A stretch of 64,000 nucleotides of DNA from Morinoia aosen (taxonomy: Eukaryota; Arthropoda; Malacostraca; Amphipoda; Talitridae): contig CM059569.1 of NCBI GenBank assembly GCA_030386875.1, positions 48,833,842-48,897,841 on the forward strand, read 5' to 3'. This document shows positions 1 through 11,700 of this stretch, one piece after another. The notes under the pieces were generated by a model. That model was not told the DNA's origin and did no database searches. It worked only from the letters and a program-made list of their open reading frames with translations. The position numbers and the translations under genes are program-made. Positions within the stretch are counted from its first letter, which is position 1. Each line of letters opens with the position of its first letter.

Positions 1-164
1 GTAACATCTTTTAAATATTTCATCTTGAAATCATTCCAATGGCATGAAACACTAGAATATATTAAAGTCAAATATTTCAAGCACTAATTTAAACACGTTT
101 GCTATGTTTTGCGGTTGTTACGATTGCTTCAGTTAGGTTGCGAGCGTGATAAATAATATCCTTG

Positions 165-394
165 CCCTTGGTTTATTTATTTGGTGTCTGTTTCTTCCAT
201 TTCTCTGTCACGCTCATAAGGATAGTTATAATGACTGTATCTGTGATACGAGTTTCACCAGTGCACAAGTACAAGAATATTTTTTATCACGGGGGCTGTT
301 AGGATGAATATACTGTATTTGTTTGTCATCTACATCTTGAAAATTCGTTCATGAAAGGTATTGAATCCCGTCATTATTGGCGGGCCGTGCACAC
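165..394 (+). mobile_element. Short non-autonomous Helitron (HINE-like)
   Basis: The segment carries a subterminal stretch (GTCACGCTC ... GTATCTGTGATACG) that matches the 5' end region of the large Helitron at 39571-45871. It ends in a GC-rich hairpin (CCCGTC/GGCGGG) followed by CCGTGCACACTA, close to the Helitron 3' ending. An inverted, better preserved copy lies at 5983-6216. The 5' boundary is uncertain; the terminal CTAG is degraded here. Confidence 0.5.
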
Positions 395-483
395 TACAGC
401 TTTTTAACTTTAATTTAAAAAATCTCAAGTTCAATTTAAAAAAGCTCAAGTTCAATTTAAAAAAGGTCAAGTTCAATTTAAGG
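395..483 (+). repeat. 21-bp tandem array, block 1
   Basis: About four copies of an AT-rich 21-bp unit (AAGCTCAAGTTCAATTTAAA-like). It begins directly after the Helitron 3' hairpin. The unit recurs at 1883-2080 in the same orientation and at 3228-3427 in the opposite one. Because 21 is divisible by 3, the array keeps a spurious frame of KLKFNLK repeats open. Confidence 0.8.
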
Positions 484-1882
484 GGATCATCCCAGTTTGA
501 GACTTTTTTTCTTCCAATTCGTTTGAAAATTGGCCAGTATATGTCTTTTGTGAAAGTAAACCTTTTTTACTCCTGTCATTTTTTTGATTTAGGCCTTATT
601 TTTTTTTTTTACGAAAAATATGTTTTTTGGTATATTTTTATTGGTATTTCAGATTGGAACTCCTCCTTCAGTTTTGATGCTAGAACAAGAACAAAGACAG
701 TTTTAGAACCCTTGAAACGTTTCTAACAAACTCAAGATCGGCTTTTTTCAAATTCAAATTTTTTCTATTCAAAAATTTTTGAAATTTTAAAGTCAGCAAC
801 AATTTTTTTGTGTTTAGAGCTATATATTTCTTCAAAGAATTCGAATTTGAAAAAAAGCGATCTTGAGTTTGTTAGAAATGTTTCAAGGATTCTAAAACTG
901 TCGTTGGATTTGTTCTAGCATCAAAACTCGAGGACAAGTTCCGTTTTGAATGGTAAAAAAGGAAAATTTTTCACTACAGCCCAAAATCAAACTATTTCTA
1001 TTGAATATGAATATATAAAAAATTTTTTGTACATGAATGCAGTTTCGATGATCTATTTCGATGTACGAACAATGAGCAGCATTTTCCTTGTGAATTTGAA
1101 GTAAAGGTCTAAGAAATATCGTAGTTATGAGTAAATAAAAATAATACATTTTATTTCAGTAATCACCATGATGAGACTTTATCAATTTTTTCCACCCGAT
1201 TTGTTTGAAAATTAGCCAGTATATGTATTTCGTGAAAGGAAACTTGTTTTATTCGTGTCACTTTTTCGATTTATGCCTTAGTTTGTATTTTTTTTGACGG
1301 AAAAAGAGTATTTCGGTATATTTTTTTTGGATATTTCGAAACGAGACTCGTCATCGAGTTTTGATGCTAGAACAAAACCAAAACCAGTTTTAGAATTCTT
1401 AAAACATTTCTAACAAACTCAAGTTTGCTTTTTTTCAAATTCGAATTCTTTGAAGAAGTGTATAGCTCTAAAGCCAAAAAAATTGTTGCTGATTTTGGAA
1501 ATTTCAAAAATTTTTGTATAAATAGAAAAAATTTGAATTTGAAAAATGCCGAACTTGAGTTTCTTAGAAATGTTCCAAGGATTCTAAAACTGTCTTTGGA
1601 TTTGTTCTAGCATAAAAACTCGAGGACGAGTCCCGTTTTGAATGTAAAAAATTTGCCCTCAAAATCGTCATTTTCGGTTCTTTTTTCACCCCCCTGGGGG
1701 GTTCTAATGTCCGTAGGGCCATAAAATTTCATGGCATAATAACCCATCCCCTAAGGATCCTTTTTCAACAAAATAAAAATTGGGCCTAAAAACTGTCATT
1801 TTCGGTCCCCTTTTCGTCCCCCTGGGGGGGTTCTAGTGTCTGTAGGGCCATAAAAGGTGGGGCCCAATTGGGCTCGGGATGA
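484..1882. repeat. Nested hairpin-module repeat
   Basis: An insertion inside the 21-bp array, bounded by inverted short ends (GGGGATCATCCC near 482 and GGGATGATCTCC near 1877). It contains at least two imperfect palindromes of one type, at about 680-905 and 1375-1600. Each is flanked by a motif meaning 'AAACTGTCTTTGGATTTGTTCTAGCAT'-like (split here into shorter pieces: AAACTGTC, TTTGTTCTAGCAT). The same modules recur inside the Helitron at 43800-44940. GC-rich blocks (CCCCCCTGGGGGG) occur at 1690-1700 and 1820-1830. No coding potential is visible. Confidence 0.55.
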
Positions 1883-2080
1883 TCTCCTTAAAAAAGCTCA
1901 AGTTTAATTTAAAAAAGGTCAAGTTCAATTTAAAAAAGCTCAAGTTTAATTTAAAAAAGGTCAAGTTCAATTTAAAAAAGCTCAAGTTTAATTTAAAAAG
2001 TTCAAGGTCATTTTAAAAAAGCTCAAGTTTAATTTAAAAAAGCTCAAGTTTAATTTAAAAAAGATCAAGTTTAATTTAAA
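1883..2080 (+). repeat. 21-bp tandem array, block 2
   Basis: Roughly nine copies of the AAGCTCAAGTTTAATTTAAA-like unit, in the same orientation as block 1. The array sits outside the left arm of the foldback at 2517-3227. Confidence 0.85.
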
Positions 2081-2516
2081 AAGTCCATCATTGGTGCTTC
2101 TCAGCTTGAAAATAAAACCTCTTACAGAACACCTTTTACAGAACAGTATCTCCTACAGAACAGATCTGCACCTTCTCAAATCTTTGTATATTTACAAAAT
2201 GAAACCTGCTCTCAATGACACTTGAAGTGCTTTCCCTCTTCATGTTGCCAATACGTAATTCAGTTTTTCCTTTATCTTTTACATATTTTTTTTACCGTTT
2301 CAATACCGTTTTACCGTTTTTTTTTTACCGTTTCAATATTTTTTATTGTTTCAAAGTTTAGATTTTGTATATATACTATAGTGCTTTAATTTCTCTTATT
2401 TGGTTTCGTTTTACAGAAATTTTCTTGCCAAAGATGGACAGTTAGTCCAAAACGTTCAGTTTTATTTGATCATTTTCAATAAAAATGAATTTACGTGTAG
2501 CAATTTAATTTTTTTA
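2081..2516. other. AT-rich spacer, no gene seen
   Basis: This stretch has no mirror image on the right side of the foldback, so it is probably an insertion between the left 21-bp array and the left arm. Apart from A/T-rich low-complexity runs, nothing was recognised. Confidence 0.4.
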
Positions 2517-3227
2517 ATTTAAAAAGTCTCAAGCAAGCTATATTTAAAAAAAGATGAATTTGAATTTTGAAAAGCTTATGTTTCTAAAATTTCATACTTA
2601 TGTAATAATAATATAAGTAAAGATTATTTGTCAGATGGCATATTTATTTAAAAGTACTGGCCCTGCAAATAGAGAGTAAATCGAATGTCAGACAAGGCAA
2701 GCTGCTGTGGTGTTGTACTTAATTTGGCATTCTTTAAGTTTTACCTATGAATCATTTGCTAAACAGGTCATCGGTACTTATATCTATTGATAAAAATGAT
2801 GCAAATAAACTTTATGTCATATGTAACTGTGGGACAGTTAGCATTCTGCACTGACTGAAAAGTTTAAGCTCAGTAATGTACAATTTTTCAGTCAGTGCAG
2901 TTTGCTAATTGTCCTACAGTTAATTATTACATGAAGTTTATTTGCATCATTTTTGTCAATAGATAAAAGTACCGATGATGTGTTTAGCAAATGATTCATA
3001 GGTAAAACTTATAGAATGTCAAATTGAGTACAAAATTACAGCAGCTTGGTTGGTCTGATATTCGATTTACTCTTTTTTCAGTGCCAGTACTTTTAAATAA
3101 ATATGCATTCTCATGAATAAACTTCAATTATCTTATTATTACATAAGTATGCAATTTTAGAAACATAAGCTTTTCAAAATTGAACTTGATCTTTTTTTAA
3201 ATATAGTCTGCTCGAGACTTTTTAAAA
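2517..3227. mobile_element. Foldback element, ~350-bp imperfect arms
   Basis: The left arm (about 2517-2865) and right arm (about 2884-3227) are reverse complements with scattered mismatches. For example AAGCTTATGTTTCTAAAA at 2571 faces TTTTAGAAACATAAGCTT at 3155. The centre is the short stem around 2850-2900 (CTGCACTGACTGAAAA / TTTTTCAGTCAGTGCAG). 21-bp arrays in opposite orientation lie outside both arms. No ORF of note. Confidence 0.8.
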
Positions 3228-3427
3228 TTAAACTAGATCTTTTTTAAATTAAACTTGATCTTTTTTAAATTAAACTTGAGCTTTTTTAAATTAAACTTGA
3301 GCTTTTTTAAATTAAATTTGAGCTTTTTAAAATTAAACTTGACCTTTTTTAAATTGAACTTGACCTTTTTTAAATTGAACTTGAGCTTTTTTATATTGAA
3401 CTTGAGCTTTTTTAAATTAAAGTTCAA
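3228..3427 (-). repeat. 21-bp tandem array, block 3 (inverted)
   Basis: Nine to ten copies of the same 21-bp unit as blocks 1 and 2, but on the opposite strand, abutting the right foldback arm. It accounts for the KLKFNLK-repeat reading frame on the - strand, which is not a gene. Confidence 0.85.
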
Positions 3428-4754
3428 AAGCTGTGTAACCGGGGGTTGTTTTGCTACTTTTTATAGCACAGCCTTCATGCCTCTTTTTACTCAGATAATC
3501 TTTATTTTTATTTTCATGTTTATTATAGCCTAATTGTACATTTTTGTTCTTTTCAGTTGGTAATAAATTTAACAACATTAAGATATAAGTAAAGATCCTA
3601 AGAGAATTCTAAGTGGAAGTGAAGCTCCAGTTGCACTGGTAGGTGAAATAGTAAGTTATCCTTCTTAAGGATATGTGAGTAATTTTGCTATATTTTATTA
3701 CTTGCTTGTTCTGTTATTATTTATTTTGTTAAAATTCAGTTATTATTATTTGCTGTTTGATTTCTATTAGTTTATATATTATTTTAAGTTTTGTTTTGTT
3801 GAGTTATAGAATTTATTTTGTTTTATGTTTTCATTCATTTGAGTTAAGTAGTGTAATATGTTTCTTTAAGTTCTGCGTTTCGTTTGTAAATACCATATTT
3901 TCTTATTATTTCTGTAAATATTTTTTGCATGTATTATATTATATTGTTAGCTAAGATTTTTGCATGTTGCATCCCAATCTCCTCACGATCCCTCCACTGG
4001 TCTCTTAGTCTCTGCTATTGACAGGTAATTAATTTATGATTTTGGTTCATTTTCTAGTGTTTCGTTCCCACCTGTCCATGCTCCTTTTGCTCCAGTTAAC
4101 TCCATTTAACTCCATTTAGTTCAGTCAATTCAATCTCCGTTAACTTACTCCATTCAAGTCCCGTTAATTTACTTCTATTAATTTAGTTAAGTTCATCTAG
4201 TTACTACCATTCATATACCTTAGTCCATATTTCATTGACCAAAGCATTATTATCCATTACATTTTCACTTATATCATTATTTTTCCAATAGCAATTTATC
4301 AAGTAGAAGAGTTTTATTTTCCTTAATTAGTTGCCATTTAGTAACAAAGTAACAAGCAGATAACGAGTTTATCTCACCTGCGGGAGACAAACGGCAACAG
4401 CTGTAGTATTAAAATGAAACCATTATAAGCCCCTACATGGGTGTTATAATAAAATTATTTGCTAATATATCTAATAATATAACAAAATTGACAATAAAGT
4501 TTGAGAAAAAATAACAAAATGAAATCCATTTGATAGATATGTGTTTCTAATCGTATTGCAACGTAACATTGACTAGCTCTAATAGCAACTGGTTCCAAAA
4601 GTGGACCAAAACAATAATTTCTCCAGAAAATAGTTGTCATTTTCGTGTTTTTCACACCAAAATACATACTTTGGCAAAAATAAAACATTAAAATTCGACA
4701 AGCCCCAAAACCAAAAATGTGTGCAAACACGCAACCAACTATAAGATGAAAAAT
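3428..4754. other. AT-rich intergenic, nothing recognised
   Basis: Low-complexity AT-rich DNA with a run of related AACTCCATTTA-type words at 4090-4200. No exon, transposon end or RNA gene could be supported. Confidence 0.4.
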
Positions 4755-5514
4755 TTAAAAATGAGGAAAATTAAAAGGAACCTAATCATATTTATTAGGA
4801 ATACGTTTCGGAGTCCAGCTCCATCATCAGTTTGTTAAAGTACAAATCATTATGTCTGCAATTAATGAAATGACAAAATATTAGATACAGTCATTAAAGG
4901 AAATCACGAAAACTAAAAAAAATTAAAGCATGTCCCAGAAAAAATGAAATCAACAAGATTATTATCTAGTTACAATTTGCAATGGGTAGGAACTATCAGA
5001 ATTGTTGAGGGTCTGTTTTTGTTTAAAAATATGTAGCAACTCTAAAATTCTAAGGTCACGTGCAGTTGAAGCCGAATCTAAGATTTTGAAGTCCGCGGAG
5101 GAGATCAGTACGTTGCATTTTACTGCGTGATTACGTAGTGCGGAGTGCGAGGGGTGTGCTAATTGGTTCCCCGTGCGCAAGCTTCGACCCCGATGTTAGG
5201 CCATTCCAATATAAAAATTTTGTGACATCATGCCGACGTTCGATGATGTGCACTGCACGCAACTGTACAACTGTAAAAACAAATCAGAGAGGCTTGCATC
5301 TCCATCGTAAGTGTATTTTGTTTATGACATTTGTTTTTGTTTTGACATTTTGTTTTTTGTTTTCGTGAGTTCTTTTAATGACTGTATCCAACATTTTCTT
5401 TTTTTTGTAGACATATTGAATTTTACTTTTACAAACTGATGATGGAGCTGGATCCCGAAGCGTATTCCTAGTAAATATGATCAAGCTCCTTGGAATTTTC
5501 CTCGTTTTTAAATT
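4755..5514. mobile_element. Foldback/MITE with ~85-bp inverted ends carrying hammerhead-like motifs
   Basis: Positions 4755-4838 and 5432-5514 are inverted repeats of each other. Each arm holds a hammerhead-ribozyme-like core: CTGATGA, a short stem-loop, then CGAAA (minus strand 4830-4804) or CGAAG (plus strand 5436-5462). Such CTGATGA...GAAA motifs are known from Penelope-like elements and retrozymes. The ~590-bp interior has no recognisable coding domain. An extra U after CTGATGA would have to be bulged, so catalysis is uncertain. Confidence 0.6.
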
Positions 5515-5982
5515 CCTCATCAAGTTGCGTTTAAAGCAATCAACTGACCCGTTCAGATGTATTCAACTATAAGATTGTTCGTGAATTCTTCAAACATCAT
5601 AACATAGAAGAAAATACAAGATTCGTAATGAACGTCAATATACATGCTGAATTAAAATAAATTATTAGCTACTGCTACATTAAATTCACAAAACTTTCAA
5701 ATGCATCTTCAACTTCATTAAATTGGTTTGGTTTTTGTTAGCCTGTCACATACTTTAAGAAATGAAAATTAGGTCAAACTATATAGGTTTTAGTCGTAAA
5801 AGTATAATAATTTTATGTCGCTGCAGGGTTTAACTATTCATACTACATAGCTTTCAGTTATGACCGCACGTGACTCATCGGAAATTCAAAGTATTGCTTC
5901 AGTTAGCGGGCCTGATTAAATGCTATAATCCAACAGTTAGCTAACTAATTTACTAGGTATGAATAGGCTCTTTATTTGATTA
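5515..5982. other. Intergenic, nothing recognised
   Basis: AT-rich unique-looking DNA between the foldback element and the minus-strand Helitron end. No supported feature. Confidence 0.4.
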
Positions 5983-6216
5983 CTAGTACGCACGGCCCGT
6001 CATAAATGACGGGATTCACTAACTTTCTTGAATAAATTTTCCAGATGTGGTACCGAACAAATATATCCATCCTAACAGCAAGCGTGATGAAAAATATTCT
6101 TGTATATGCGCACTGGGGAAACTCGTATCACAGATACGGTCACTATAACTCTCCTAATAAGCGTGACAAAGAAAATGGAAGAAGCAGACTCCAAATAAAC
6201 TAAGGTTATTATTAGA
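5983..6216 (-). mobile_element. Short non-autonomous Helitron (HINE)
   Basis: On the minus strand it starts TCTAATAATAACC after an A and ends with the hairpin CCCGTCATTTATGACGGG followed by CCGTGCGTACTAG before a T. These are the diagnostic Helitron ends (5'-TC, 3' hairpin plus CTAG, insertion between A and T, no target duplication). It is the inverted counterpart of 165-394. It is inserted next to an older Helitron 3' end at 6218-6320. Confidence 0.75.
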
Positions 6217-6217
6217 T

Positions 6218-6320
6218 AGTAGAGGACCCATGGAAATTCCACGGACAATGTCATTGTTAAGCTAGGTGGACCCGAGAAAAACTTCCGTCAGTATTACCTA
6301 ACCTGTGCTAACCTAGCCTA
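6218..6320 (-). mobile_element. Helitron 3'-end remnant
   Basis: The minus strand carries the hairpin CCGTGGAATTTCCATGG and then GGTCCTCTACTA. The adjoining ~70 bp match the 3' end of the large Helitron at 39571-39650 (shared GTGGAAATTCCACGGACAATG on the plus strand). The terminal CTAG is lost. Degenerate CCTAA-like words follow at 6298-6360. Confidence 0.6.
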
Positions 6321-6568
6321 TCCTAATCTAAACTAACCTATCCTAACAAAACCTATCCTGATAAAATGTCAAATTTTTCAATGCATGAAAAGGCCAACTT
6401 TTAATGTTACACGGTGAATTCGGTATCCATGATACCGCAAACTCACACAACCTATGTTTCCTTGGAAGCAGACACCAAATAAATATATAATTAAACACAC
6501 GAGTATTATTAGGTTACATACTTATACTTTCATGATTTATGACCTTCATTTTTATGATGAAATACGTA

Positions 6569-7385
6569 CAGTGGTACCTCGGTACTCGACCGCCTCTATA
6601 CATGACCAAATCGGTTCTCGACCAAAAAATTTTGAAGAGAAAATGCTTCGGATCTCGAACAGATTTTCGGTACTCGACTAGCCGAATCGACTCGAACGTG
6701 CTCCTCGGCCCTTCTCGGCCAGCGGATAAGCGTCAGTTCGACTCTGACCGTGAGCGGAGTAAGACGTACGCAGTTTGTTCGAGTACTGTATTTCTTTCCA
6801 GATTTAAACTTTTTCGTGTTGCTCTAGCCCTTAATTATGGGTCCAAAGAAAGGCAGTGATAAGGGGAAGGCAAAGAGGAAAATAGTGAGGACCACTATTG
6901 AACTGAAGAAGGAAATTATTGCAAAATATGAAAGTGGTGTACGAGTGTCCGACCTCGCGTCGCAGTACGAAATGGCGAAATCAACCATTTCCACTATCTT
7001 AAGCATAAGGAAGTGTTGAAGAAAGCTGATGTTGCAATGTGAGTGACAGGAATTAGTAAGCAAAGGCCTCAGATAATGGAAGAAATGGAGAAGTTGCTTC
7101 TTATCTTCATCAAGGAAAAGATGTTGGCAGGGGACAGCATTAGTGAAGCTCTTGTCTGCGAAAGTGCTTTGTTTCTCGTTATCATGTACTGCTTGTGCTC
7201 ATTTACGTCTTCATTGTTGTTCAGATACACATTCTTATAATATTTTAGGTATTCTTCTTAATGGTAAGAACGGATTAAATTACTTTCCATTATTTCTTAT
7301 GGGAAAATTGGTTTCGTTGTTTGAACAAATCGGTTCTCGACCACCACCTCAGAACCGATTATGGTCGAGTACCAAGGTACCGCTG
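6569..7385 (+). mobile_element. Tigger/pogo DNA transposon, internally deleted
   Basis: Terminal inverted repeats CAGTGGTACCTCGGTACTCG (left) and the matching GAGTACCAAGGTACCGCTG (right, with one or two mismatches) are flanked by the TA target duplication typical of pogo/Tc1 elements (TA at 6567-6568 and 7386-7387). At 817 bp it is far shorter than an autonomous Tigger, so most of the DDE domain is deleted. The transposase remnant is given separately. Confidence 0.9.
6837..7175 (+). pseudogene. Tigger transposase remnant (N-terminal CENP-B-type HTH)
   Basis: The reading frame starts MGPKKGSDKGKAKRK and continues into a helix-turn-helix of the pogo/CENP-B type (ELKKEIIAKYESGV ... YEMAKSTISTILS). 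It breaks at a stop at 7017-7019 and resumes in another frame with ISKQRPQIMEEMEK and a C-terminal IKEKMLAGDSISEA. The entire DDE catalytic domain is missing. It is a dead gene within the 6569-7385 transposon. Confidence 0.85.
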
Positions 7386-8255
7386 TATTATTGGAAAGTA
7401 TCGGTAAAGTATCGGCCAGATTTTGCTGATACCTATACCACTAAAAATGATCAAAACTGCCGATACCGATACATCGGTACATCGCTAAGCTAAAGGCATT
7501 GATAGTTTTTAGAGGGAGGTGTTGAACTAAATATGAATTAACCCATATCAGCCCACCATATCTTTCCCAATATCCCCAACCCATATCTTCATCCAATGGG
7601 AAGAATAAAAACATCCTTGCAATAAACATTGAACAAAAAATGTAATTTCATTAATTTTTAACAGAAAAGAATTTCTGACCTGTGAGTTTTCAATGGCTGC
7701 ATGTTCTTCAAGGGTGTCTAAAAAGCAAGGAATGATATGCATCTTAGGGAAGTATTTTAAATTTTGATGCCTCACTTCCTAAAAATGTTTTGAATGTGAA
7801 GTATGCTTAGCTGAGGGTATCAAATGATCTAGAAGTTGATTATTTATGGAAGTATAATCAACATGTTCAGCTGTAACAATATATTTTATTAATTTTGGCT
7901 GCATCAAAAATTTTTCAGATTCAATGTTATACTGATTTAACATATCTCTTTTGTATAGTGATAATTTAAAAAAATTAGTTTGAACTTATAACAGATCCTC
8001 TTATTCAATTTCTTACTAATGCCTGCCATGCTAGTATACATATGATGCCCATGCTTTAATTTTTTTCCAGTAGTTTGTGAAAACATTTTTGCCAGCACTC
8101 GGCTATTGGGCGAAGCTTTGTTTATCAGGATCAGGGACTTTGAATAGGATACATTATATTTCAGTAACTTATTGTCCAAATTTGATGCATTTTTTTTGTT
8201 TCAGATGTATGTATTATTGGCTGGTTCATGCCTAGTGTTCATTTAATGAAAGGCA
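7386..8255. other. Intergenic / probable 5' region of the psq-DDE gene
   Basis: No coding region is visible. A possible splice acceptor (TTTTTTGTTTCAG) ends near 8204, so an upstream non-coding exon could join here. An in-frame TGA at 8247 closes the frame just upstream of the ATG at 8256. No promoter motif could be identified with confidence. Confidence 0.35.
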
Positions 8256-8768
8256 ATGGAGCTGTTTGTCAGAGATTGTAATTCTCAGTCTTCACCTCCC
8301 AGTCCCCTGAACATGCCCGTGGTGGCAGCCTCGCCCTCCAGTGTGGTGCACTCGGACGATGAGGACGATGACCTCTCCAACTCGAAGCAAATCAATTTAG
8401 TGTTGCCAGATGAAGAATATAGTATAGGTGCTGGTTCTTTGCCTAATGGTATATGTTATTCTGATGGAAAGTTGAAATCTAAAGGAATTGAAACTCCTAG
8501 TTATGTTGTGAACAATTTGGCATCTACTGGTACTTTTCCTAAAAAAATTTCCATAAAAAAGTTGAGTAATGGGACATTAGTGACACAAGCTTGTACTGAT
8601 AATGCACCATCTGACAAATGTGCAACATTTCCCATTGATAATGGTCAAAATTTTAAAGCAGGAAGTCCTGCCTCTCAGTCTCCTAGAGAAGAATCTGCTC
8701 CTTCCAGTGATGTGAGGAATGAAGAGAAGGACAATGATCTGTCTGACAATGGGGATTTGGCATTAAAG
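8256..8768 (+). CDS. psq-DDE gene, coding exon 1
   Basis: Codes 171 aa from ATG 8256 (MELFVRDCNSQSS...) to the donor AAG|GTATAT. An in-frame TGA at 8247 supports this start. The peptide is Ser/Pro-rich with an acidic patch DDEDDD near residue 36-41 and no recognisable fold, so it looks like a disordered leader. Confidence 0.75.
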
Positions 8769-11700
8769 GTATATTTTTGGCTACAAATTTGTGTTCTCAT
8801 TTAATGAAGTACATTAATATTTGCAAATGCTGTTCCTAGGTACCTTTTTATATATATTGAATTCAAGTATTTTTACCAGTTTGTGAGTGTGAATTTTTTT
8901 TTTCAGTCGTGATGTTGCTGATGGAAAACATCAGTTCAATTTTGTAATGTCAGTTTTCCAGATTTATTCCAAGGATTTCAGGTTAATATTATATCACAAT
9001 TAAATTTGCTATGAAAAATAGATCGATCATTTTTTGTGCCACTTTGTAAGTATTTAGAGCATTTATTTTGGAAAGTATTGTGCATAAAATTTTCCAAAAA
9101 AGTTGTGTGATTCAGAAATTTTTTAGGCAGCAATTGAACTACCTTCAGGTCAAATTACAGCTTTTAATCTACCTACCTGGCATTGATTCTACAAGGTTCT
9201 GGATCCTCTACAGCTTTATTTTATAATTTTAGCCATGCAGATTTTTAACTTTATCTCATAAATTTCCAATGGGGTTTAAATCAGGAGGTTGTGGACTTGT
9301 GGTGGCCAGTTTATAAGCTCAAATGGTCCCTCATTTGCTGTAATCCAGTTTTGAATATTTCTAGTGCTGTGGATGTTGAGCATTGTTGTCCAGGAAGGTA
9401 TTGTTGCCATCAGGAAAATTAGACTCCATGGAGGGATGAACATGGTCAGAAAAAACTAGCAAATAGTCCCAATAGTTTATTCATTTTATTAATACAAAGA
9501 CTGGCAGATAAATGTACATCCTAGCATAAACTGCCTTAAAGTATTAAACTCCTGTCAGATGCTCCTATTTAAGCAGATTCCTGTAGGAATGTAGAATTGA
9601 ATTGAAAATTTTGAATTAAAATTATTTCATTTTTTGATTTTGATTTTAAACTTTTACTTTTAATTTGTAACTTTTTCTCTGTTTAAATCAAAACATATGT
9701 TGAAAAGCTAAGGAAAGCTCCTGATTCAAAGAAATTTTATTTCAAGTGCAATAAAATTTATGGTGTTCTATGTTCAAGTTGTGTGAAAGGCTCTATTTTG
9801 AAAATAGGAAAGTGAAATTGACACCAGAGCAATGCAGAGAAAGTTTATCACATTTAGTTCAGTTCAGTAGTGCATGCATTTAATTTGTAAGAGGAGCATG
9901 TTTTAGTTTCTCCAGCAATGAAATCCAGGAATGATTAATGATTTTTTAAATTAATGCAGAATCTAGAGTTCACTGTTATTTCTTACTATTAATTTGAGAA
10001 AAAGGAAGATTGAGCCTCCCAAATATTGCTTCTAGGAAATAACAGCATTATGTAAAAATTCAATCCATTGACTTTCTGTTGTAGCTTTGGTATTTTTCAA
10101 CTGGCTAAAATTATTTTTGTATTCAAATATGAGCATATTTTCATGGAAAATTTTATACAGGAGTTTAAATGCAGCACCAAGGCCCTAAAATCCTATATTT
10201 ATTTTAACTGAACTGGCTGGTGAGTAATGCACGCTAAGCCATGGCTTTATTTGCAGAGCCGCTTCAATTTGCGCAAGCGCAAGCTCATGGCTGGATCATA
10301 TGATGGACTTGGCAGTTATGAAGTTTCAGGTATGTTTCTGTAGTGATTCAGCTTTGCATTGCTCCTCAGGCACTTAAGTATTTTGTTCTCAATAATTTCA
10401 AGTTTATAATCATTCTTCTGATGTTTTAATCAATATTAGACCCCTGAGGGAGCATAGGCTAGGGAAAAGGTTCAGGTTTGCTATGTTTATTTATTCTGTT
10501 CTATGAGGACTGGTGCCCATAAGGGAGATACTGTTAGATTACCTCTTTGCATTCTTCAATATTCATGCATTCTTCACTCTCTCTTCTTGGTCTTTTTATC
10601 CTTTTCCATCTAAACTTGCTGTTCCAACGTGTAAGGTAAACTATGTTTAAATACATCTTATGCATAGATTCCCTATTTTCTATGGTCCATACTAAAAAAC
10701 CCATTCTTGCCACTCTCCTGGGATTGCTCTCTTGTCATGGGTAGGGAGTCCTAAACTAATATAAGGTTAGACATAGTGCATCCCTAAAATATACTGTACA
10801 TTTACTCTTGGTTGGATTGACAAGGAATGCTGTGTTCATTAGCATAGTTTTTTTAACAATTTTGTTGATTTAAATTTATTTCATTGTTGGCAAACATTGA
10901 CTGGCACAAATATTCTTTCAGTTACTTGAAAAGTTGCAGGGGTGTGAAAGGTAAATGACGAAAGGATTTCAGCTAGAATTAATTAGACAAAAAGTTTGCC
11001 GATTGGCATGAAGCCAAGACCTAAACACAGAATTATTTGACAGCCAGTTTCTGGCAGATTTGATTACCCTTTATGGAGGGAGACAAGTTATTTAGTGTAA
11101 TATGCTAAAAGTAAGGTAAAAAGTACCAGCTTATTTTTGGATGAGATAAAGAAATAGTTTATCAAATATTCATGGTTATTCACAACTCATTTCATTAAAA
11201 AAAATGTTCTTATATAATTTTACTTTGCATCATACTGCTTAAGTTGAAGTATATATGGGAACTAAAATAAATCATGGGGAATTGTCCAGAAGTTAATTTT
11301 CTTTGCATATTTTAGCATATTTATTTTTGAGTGTTAATACTCCCCCTCAGGGGGATACAATTATTGTATCTATGGGAACTAGCGCTCCCAGGGGGACAAT
11401 GTGATGGCCTGAGCTGAGAGTTAGGTAGGCCTTCTTTTTGTTGAAATATAATGTTTTTGTTATGTCAAGGACCACCTTTTTTCGGTTCACTGCTGTCCTG
11501 TTTTTCAGCACCTACTACTGTCTTCTTCAACTTTGGTCTTGTTTCATAATCTTCTTTCACAACTAACTGTTTCTATGCCTTTCTGCGTAGATTCCGCGTT
11601 TCCTTAACTCCATACTAAATGGTGCCTTCCTCCTTCCTCTCTTTGGATCGCAATTGTTGCTGGGTAGGGAGGCTAAAACTAACGACTAATCTAAAAGTGT

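Noticed and set aside
361-726. 121-aa frame with Lys/Asn/Leu repeats
   Set aside because: Produced by the 21-bp AT-rich array reading through in a multiple of three; no domain, and the mirror arrays give the same artefact on the other strand.
3233-3427. 64-aa KLKFNLK-repeat peptide
   Set aside because: Pure tandem-repeat translation from the inverted 21-bp array.
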